From contig JAXHVL010000066.1 of the NCBI GenBank assembly GCA_034189225.1, positions 1 to 28,499 of the forward strand: a DNA stretch of 28,499 nt. The letters run 5' to 3'. Positions 23,685 to 28,499 of this stretch are shown piece after piece; the stretch's first letter is position 1, and each line of letters starts with the position of its first letter. Source of the DNA: JAXHTY01 sp034189225. GTDB taxonomy: Bacteria > Desulfobacterota > Desulfobacteria > Desulfobacterales > Desulfosudaceae. A model generated the notes under the pieces. The model had not been told where the DNA came from. It saw only the letters and a list, made by a program, of their open reading frames with translations, and did no database searches. The translations under genes were made by a program, and so were the position numbers.

Positions 23685-23957
23685 TTGGAAGAGCCAAGGA
23701 ATGAAGATGTGCTGGCCCAGTTCGGTGAAATTGAGCAGCGCATTGAAAAACTGTTCGAAAAGATTGAATCACTTGAAACGGCGAATGCCAAATTAAAAGA
23801 TACAATTGCGGAGTTGGAGCAAGACGTCAAGGAGAAAACGGAAGCGGAAAAGCGGTACGAAGAAGAGCGGGGGGTGATGCGCTCAAAAATCGATGCCCTG
23901 CTTGAAAAAATTAACCGCTTTGCCTTGATGGATAACGATGATAGCCAGACCGAGTGA
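23685..23957 (+). CDS. ZapB-like coiled-coil cell-division protein
   Basis: About 90 residues, nearly all one charged coiled coil (about 10-80, heptads such as EIEQRIEKLFEKIESLETANAKL). It contains no Cys or Trp. This is the character of ZapB-type proteins, which associate with ZapA and the Z-ring; the assignment rests on the neighbour zapA and the coiled coil, not on a specific motif. The start is a TTG: two TTGs are adjacent (23682, 23685), and GAGG (23674-23677) is seven bases before the second, which I take as the start. Confidence 0.7.
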   Translation: MEEPRNEDVLAQFGEIEQRIEKLFEKIESLETANAKLKDTIAELEQDVKEKTEAEKRYEEERGVMRSKIDALLEKINRFALMDNDDSQTE

Positions 23958-23989
23958 AATTCGTGATATTCATGTAACAGGGTGATCGT

Positions 23990-24286
23990 TTGCGCAACGA
24001 ACATATAACACTGCACCTTTTCGGTAAAAATTATAAATTCAAGGCGGATGAAGATGTGCCCAATGCCGATCAGGTGGCCCATCTTGTGGAATCGGAAGTA
24101 AGTAAGCTTGAACAAAACGCTGCCGCAAAAACGCCTCATATGAATAATTTTGCTGTCTTAACCCAGGCCGCTTTGAATATTGCGAACGAATTTATTGGAT
24201 TAAAACAGGATTACGCGAGTTTGATACACGACATTTCCGGACGAACGAATGCCTTGATTGAACGAATGGATTCGTATTTACAGTAA
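23990..24286 (+). CDS. zapA: Cell division protein ZapA
   Basis: 98 residues. ZapA binds FtsZ and bundles protofilaments. Landmarks: an N-terminal strand pair (HITLHLFGKNYKFKAD), the motif NFAVLTQAALNIANEFIGLK, which fits the family's VAVLAALNIADEL-type helix, and a C-terminal coiled coil. The start is a TTG preceded by AGGGTGA. It lies 32 bases after the zapB-like gene. The 6S RNA follows immediately, a conserved gene order in many proteobacteria. Confidence 0.9.
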   Translation: MRNEHITLHLFGKNYKFKADEDVPNADQVAHLVESEVSKLEQNAAAKTPHMNNFAVLTQAALNIANEFIGLKQDYASLIHDISGRTNALIERMDSYLQ

Positions 24287-24365
24287 ATGGTTTGGATCGC
24301 TGGTTGCTATTCATCTATCCCGAAGGCTTTAAGTAAGTTTCGAAAGGCTGGTTTTTATAAAAAGT

Positions 24366-24545
24366 TTCCCCCTGCCGTGCAAGTGTTTGTGAGATGCTCT
24401 TTGTCCCAACTACAACAGGAAGGGAGCCGTCCCTGGTGTCGGTGTGCATGTTCCGCAGTGTCGGAAAAGCCTGAAGACGTCAAATGGCGCCCACATTGTT
24501 AAACCCGGTCAAAGACCTAGCAACACGGCACAAGGCAGGGGGATT
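24366..24545 (+). ncRNA. ssrS: 6S RNA
   Basis: About 180 nt. The ends pair: CCCCCTGCC (24368-24376) with GGCAGGGGG (24534-24542). Next in are GTGC (24377-24380) with GCAC (24528-24531) across an AA bulge, then GTGTT (24383-24387) with AACAC. The length and long double-helical form with a large central bubble match 6S RNA, which binds sigma70 holoenzyme in stationary phase. The position right after zapA is the conserved context. A T-rich run (24544-24549, then more Ts to 24562) follows the closing stem and probably ends transcription. Exact ends are uncertain by a few bases. Confidence 0.85.
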
Positions 24546-24719
24546 TTTTAGGCCTTTTTTTCCGTTTTTCATTTGAGGATACTTCCTCCCTCAACCGTTT
24601 CTCCTTCCGCAACCACAGTTTATTTCCTACGCAATTCAGCATTGTTGAAGAAAATGCAGGTGGCCCCATTGACGCACTGTTTTTTCTGAACGTCCTAATG
24701 CGGTTATAAGGAGAAAAAG

Positions 24720-26282
24720 ATGATTGGAAAAATGATTATTGCCGGAGCGGCCGGACTGGTGGCCGGGTTTCTGCTGGCATATTGGATAAGAAGCAGCGTT
24801 TTTAAGAAAAAGATCAAAAACGCCAAGGAAGAAGGCACCCGCATCGTTGAAGATGCCAGGCTTCGTGCTGAAAATCTGATCAAGGAAGCGCGGCTCGAGG
24901 CCAAGGACCGGCTTTTGAAGATGAAGAGCGATTTCGATGTGGAAACGGCCGAGGCCCGGTCTGCGTTGAAAAAGCAGGAACAGCGGCTCATATCCAAGGA
25001 AGAGAATCTTGACCGGAAGTACGACCAGATGGAGCGCCGGGAACAGGAGGTGTCGAAAAAAGAACGCCGGCTTCAAAAGCGGGATGAGGATATCGGCAAA
25101 AAGGAATCCGAATATCACGAGTTGCTATCCGAGCAGAAACGTCAGCTCGAGGCGATCTCCGGGCTGACGTCAGAACAGGCCAAGGATATTCTGCTTCGGT
25201 CCATAGAAGACGAGGCGAAGCACGACGCTGCCAAGCTGATTAAAAAGATAACCAACGAGGCGGAGGAGGAAGCCGCCAAAAAGTCCAAAAAGATTATTGC
25301 CACAGCGATTCAGCGTTACGCCGGTGACTTTGTTGCCGAAAGAACCGTATCAGTAGTCGAGTTGCCCGGCGATGAAATGAAGGGCCGCATTATCGGACGG
25401 GAGGGGCGAAACATTCGTGCGTTGGAGGCGGCTACCGGTATTGATTTGATTATCGATGACACCCCGGAAGCGGTTATTCTTTCTGGGTTTAACCCGGTCA
25501 GACGGGAAGTGGCCCGAATATCCATCCAGCGCTTGATCGCGGATGGCCGGATTCATCCCGCCAGGATTGAGGACATCGTCAAGAAGGTGGAGGCGGAAGT
25601 GGATGCCACCATCAAGGAAGCGGGGGAGCAGGCTGCCTTTGATGTGGATGTTCACGGTATCAACCCCGAATTGATCAAAATTCTCGGAAGTCTCAAATTC
25701 AGGACCAGTTATGTTCAGAATGTGCTTCAGCATTCAGTGGAGGTGGGATTCCTCTGTGGCATAATGGCAGCGGAACTGGGGCTGGATGCAAAGATTGCCA
25801 GGCGTATGGGCCTGCTGCATGATATCGGCAAAGCCATTGACCATGAAGTGGAAGGTCCTCATGCGCTTATCGGCTCCAATGTGGCTCAGAAATACGGTGA
25901 ATCCGCAGAAGTGGCACACGCCATTGCCGCCCACCATGAAGATACAACCCCGGAATCGGTCTATGATCTGCTGGTTCAGGCGGCAGATGCCCTTTCCGGT
26001 GCCCGGCCTGGCGCCAGAAAGGAGCTTCTTGAAAATTATATCAAACGTCTTGAGGACTTGGAGAAGATCGCCAGTCAGTGCAAGGGGGTGGCCAATGCCT
26101 TTGCCATTCAGGCCGGCCGGGAGCTTAGGGTGATGGTGGAAGGCGAGAAAATGTCCGATGAAGACTCGGTGGTTCTGAGCCGGGACATTGCCAAGCAGAT
26201 TGAAGAAAACCTCACCTTCCCAGGGCAGATCAAAGTGACCGTCATTCGGGAGATCAGGGCGGTGGAGTATGCCAATAAATGA
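24720..26282 (+). CDS. rny: Ribonuclease Y
   Basis: 520 residues, membrane-anchored endoribonuclease that starts mRNA decay. One N-terminal helix (about 5-23) is followed by a long coiled coil (about 28-200) of charged repeats. A KH RNA-binding motif, GRIIGREGRNIRALE (222-236), comes next, and an HD metal-phosphohydrolase domain follows with H338, H367-D368 (LLHDIGKAIDHE), H405/H406 (AAHHED) and D423 as likely metal ligands. A clear AAGGAG precedes the ATG. The 174-base gap from the 6S RNA shows no gene. Next, 172 bases on, is tyrS. Confidence 0.97.
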   Translation: MIGKMIIAGAAGLVAGFLLAYWIRSSVFKKKIKNAKEEGTRIVEDARLRAENLIKEARLEAKDRLLKMKSDFDVETAEARSALKKQEQRLISKEENLDRKYDQMERREQEVSKKERRLQKRDEDIGKKESEYHELLSEQKRQLEAISGLTSEQAKDILLRSIEDEAKHDAAKLIKKITNEAEEEAAKKSKKIIATAIQRYAGDFVAERTVSVVELPGDEMKGRIIGREGRNIRALEAATGIDLIIDDTPEAVILSGFNPVRREVARISIQRLIADGRIHPARIEDIVKKVEAEVDATIKEAGEQAAFDVDVHGINPELIKILGSLKFRTSYVQNVLQHSVEVGFLCGIMAAELGLDAKIARRMGLLHDIGKAIDHEVEGPHALIGSNVAQKYGESAEVAHAIAAHHEDTTPESVYDLLVQAADALSGARPGARKELLENYIKRLEDLEKIASQCKGVANAFAIQAGRELRVMVEGEKMSDEDSVVLSRDIAKQIEENLTFPGQIKVTVIREIRAVEYANK

Positions 26283-26303
26283 TGGTACGGAAAGCTGTTG
26301 GCA

Positions 26304-26410
26304 TAATCAAAATCGGCATCGAAATCGAAAGAGAATAAAAAGAAGATGTCCCGGTCTGTGGATTTGAAGTAATCGATTCCGATAGCGATTGGGATTTGGA
26401 TTTCGAAGAA
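26304..26410. repeat. Degenerate hexamer-periodic tract with inverted arms
   Basis: Between rny and tyrS the plus strand reads ATCGGC-ATCGAA-ATCGAA (26312-26329), and 26372-26407 reads ATCGAT-TCCGAT-AGCGAT-TGGGAT-TTGGAT-TTCGAA, whose complement is again ATCnnn hexamers. TCGAAATC (26319-26326) and GATTTCGA (26399-26406) can pair across about 70 bases. This is a low-complexity, six-base-phased spacer; it is not coding. Confidence 0.45.
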
Positions 26411-26454
26411 TCTCAATTAGAATCTAAAATTTCAGTCTGGAGAAAGCAACCCCA

Positions 26455-27756
26455 ATGAGCAGCATCATTGATATACTGGAAGAACGCGGGTTCATCGAGG
26501 CCATGACCCATGATGAGGAATTGCGGGATCTGGTGGCGGAGAAATCCGTGACCTGTTACATCGGTTTTGATCCCACGGCCTCGAGCCTTCACGTGGGGAG
26601 TCTGGTGCCCATTATGTCGCTGGCCCACATGCAGAAAAACGGTCATCGCCCCATCGCGCTGATGGGTGGCGGCACCGGACTGGTGGGGGATCCCAGCGGC
26701 AAGACCGAGATGCGGAAGCTCATTACGGCCGAAGATGTTAACGAGAATATTAAAGGCATCAAAAAGCAGCTTGAACACTTTATCGATTTCAGTAAAAAAA
26801 CAGCCCTGCTGGTAAACAACGCGGACTGGCTCACCGGCCTTGAATACATCACTTTTCTGAGGGACATCGGGAGGCACTTCAGCGTAAACCGTATGGTCAA
26901 GGCGGAAAGCTACCGCATGCGGCTTGAGTCGGAAGAGGGGCTCAATTTCATTGAATTCAACTACATGCTGCTTCAGGCCTATGATTTCCTCAAGCTGTTT
27001 AACGAATACGGATGTGTGCTGCAGATGGGCGGCAGCGACCAATGGGGGAACATCGTGGCCGGCATTGATTTGATCCGGCGGGAGCGGAACAAGCAGGCCT
27101 ATGGCTTGACATTTCCGCTGATAACCACCAGCAGCGGCGCAAAGATGGGAAAGACAGCGGCCGGGGCAATATGGCTGGATCCGGAGCGAACCAGCCCTTA
27201 TGAATATTACCAGTACTGGGTGAATACGGATGATACCGATGTGCCGCGGTTTTTGTGCCTGTTCACGTTTCTGCCCATGGAGGAGATCGATGGTGTAAGG
27301 CGCTTGTCCGGCGCTGATTTGAACAATGCAAAGGCGGTATTGGCGTTTGAAGCCACCCGGATAGCCCATGGCCATGAGGCCGCTGTGAGCGCGCTGAATG
27401 ATTCGGCGGTAAATTTTGGCAGGCGGCAGATTCCCGCGGATCTTCTGCCTTCAAGCGTTATCCCCAGGGTCGACGACACGGGTGGTGCCGCCGGGGGGGG
27501 CAATGCGCCCAGTTCGGATATGCCTTCCACCGAACTGGCATCCGGTATACCGGCCTTCGTTCTGTTTCATTCCACGGGTCTGGCAGACAGCAAGGGCCAG
27601 GCCCGCCGTCTGATCAAACAGGGCGGTGCCTACATCAATGATCGGCGGGTTGACTCGGATGATTATCGGGTTTCCCTGGAAGACATGCAGGACGGTAAAA
27701 TCGTGCTAAGATCGGGAAAGAAACGATATCACACGGTTATAGTCACGCAGGGATAA
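26455..27756 (+). CDS. tyrS: Tyrosyl-tRNA synthetase
   Basis: 433 residues, class I synthetase that charges tRNA-Tyr. The HIGH-type motif is HVGS (46-49, in DPTASSLHVGSL), the Tyr/ATP pocket is QMGGSDQWGNI (190-200), and the KMSKS counterpart is KMGKT (230-234). The C-terminal S4 domain (about 370-410, LADSKGQARRLIKQGGAYIN) binds the tRNA. A Gly/Ser-rich stretch (about 340-357) links the helical domain and S4. GGAGAAAG before the ATG supports the start. No terminator is obvious before the rRNA promoters. Confidence 0.97.
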   Translation: MSSIIDILEERGFIEAMTHDEELRDLVAEKSVTCYIGFDPTASSLHVGSLVPIMSLAHMQKNGHRPIALMGGGTGLVGDPSGKTEMRKLITAEDVNENIKGIKKQLEHFIDFSKKTALLVNNADWLTGLEYITFLRDIGRHFSVNRMVKAESYRMRLESEEGLNFIEFNYMLLQAYDFLKLFNEYGCVLQMGGSDQWGNIVAGIDLIRRERNKQAYGLTFPLITTSSGAKMGKTAAGAIWLDPERTSPYEYYQYWVNTDDTDVPRFLCLFTFLPMEEIDGVRRLSGADLNNAKAVLAFEATRIAHGHEAAVSALNDSAVNFGRRQIPADLLPSSVIPRVDDTGGAAGGGNAPSSDMPSTELASGIPAFVLFHSTGLADSKGQARRLIKQGGAYINDRRVDSDDYRVSLEDMQDGKIVLRSGKKRYHTVIVTQG

Positions 27757-27813
27757 GCCTTGGTAGATGCAGTGTGGAATTTGAAAAAAATGAAAGTTTT
27801 CTGTTAAAAACTC

Positions 27814-27842
27814 TTGACAAGGCTTTACCAGGAGCGTATAAC
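27814..27842 (+). promoter_or_regulatory. rRNA operon promoter P1
   Basis: A perfect TTGACA (27814-27819), 17 bases, then TATAAC (27837-27842), with AT-rich sequence upstream. Spacing is ideal. It lies about 240 bases before the 16S start. Confidence 0.85.
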
Positions 27843-27934
27843 GATAAGTTCTTGATGCAGTTGTCGGTCTTAAGAAAGTCTGGAACTAATAAAAATATTT
27901 CAGAAGAAAAAAAGACGAAAGGCAAAAAAACTGC

Positions 27935-27963
27935 TTGACAAGATACAAAGACTTTGCTAAATT
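27935..27963 (+). promoter_or_regulatory. rRNA operon promoter P2
   Basis: A second perfect TTGACA (27935-27940), 17 bases, and TAAATT (27958-27963). Tandem promoters are typical of rrn operons. The A-rich tract at 27880-27930 just upstream could act as an UP-like element. Confidence 0.8.
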
Positions 27964-27976
27964 TTAAAAGTTCAGC

Positions 27977-28073
27977 AAGTCAAGAAGTCAAGATTGATCT
28001 TTGAAAACTAAATAGTAACAGCATGCTCGGATCCGATCAAATCCAATATCGCTTCTGGCTTTTGTCAGAGGCG
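27977..28073 (+). promoter_or_regulatory. rRNA leader: boxA-like antitermination site and hairpin
   Basis: Two tandem AAGTCAAG copies (27977-27992) precede TGATCTTTGAAAA (27995-28007), which resembles the rrn boxA antitermination sequence. A 10-bp stem, CGCTTCTGGC (28050-28059) with GTCAGAGGCG (28064-28073) around a TTTT loop, is followed by TTTT, just ahead of 16S. It may take part in leader folding or processing. Confidence 0.5.
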
Positions 28074-28082
28074 TTTTAAGTT

Positions 28083-28499
<417 letters not shown>

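Noticed and set aside
24287..24502. 71-codon frame after zapA
   Set aside because: It overlaps the 6S RNA and has no ribosome site or recognisable features.

Overview
The window is a chromosomal segment of a Gram-negative, sulfate-reducer-like bacterium, most likely a member of Desulfobacterota (Desulfobacterales; Desulfosarcina/Desulfococcus relatives). This inference rests on the 5' part of the 16S gene at the right edge, an F-type ATPase operon with two b-type subunits and no a or c genes, the zapB-like/zapA/6S RNA/rny order, and an outer-membrane lipid-transport pair (mlaA-mlaC). I could not run a search, so the placement is from recognition only.

Left third (1-7270) is accessory and worn. 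It holds mlaA-mlaC, a receiver protein with a histidine-kinase dimerisation segment but no ATPase domain, a secreted transglutaminase-like protein, a PLP aminotransferase and about 1 kb without an intact gene. Between the genes lie a 50-codon C-terminal remnant of an alpha/beta hydrolase, a decayed reading frame for a membrane-type protein, a very long nested palindrome, and two copies of a ~150 bp element with inverted ends (2-150 and 7118-7270). The second copy stops five bases before the next start codon.

Middle (7276-16566) is about the cell envelope. A DUF362/ferredoxin protein, an LD-carboxypeptidase and a beta-lactamase-fold serine hydrolase run into the elongasome operon mreB-mreC-mreD-mrdA-rodA, followed by a bactofilin. 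Several junctions overlap by 1-4 bases, suggesting translational coupling. LD-carboxypeptidase and the hydrolase would trim or recycle wall fragments, while MreBCD/PBP2/RodA build lateral wall.

Right third (16567-28499) is housekeeping: the ATP synthase operon b-b-delta-alpha-gamma-beta-epsilon with a terminator; a single-domain GlmU-like uridylyltransferase; a strong promoter serving zapB-like, zapA and probably 6S RNA; RNase Y; TyrRS; then two tandem sigma70-type rRNA promoters, a leader with a boxA-like site and a terminator-like hairpin, and the first ~417 nt of 16S rRNA.

I see no CRISPR array, no tRNA, no intact transposase and no clear new defence or biosynthetic system. The most unusual material is non-coding: the paired-arm repeats, the ~160 nt palindrome, and gene remnants.
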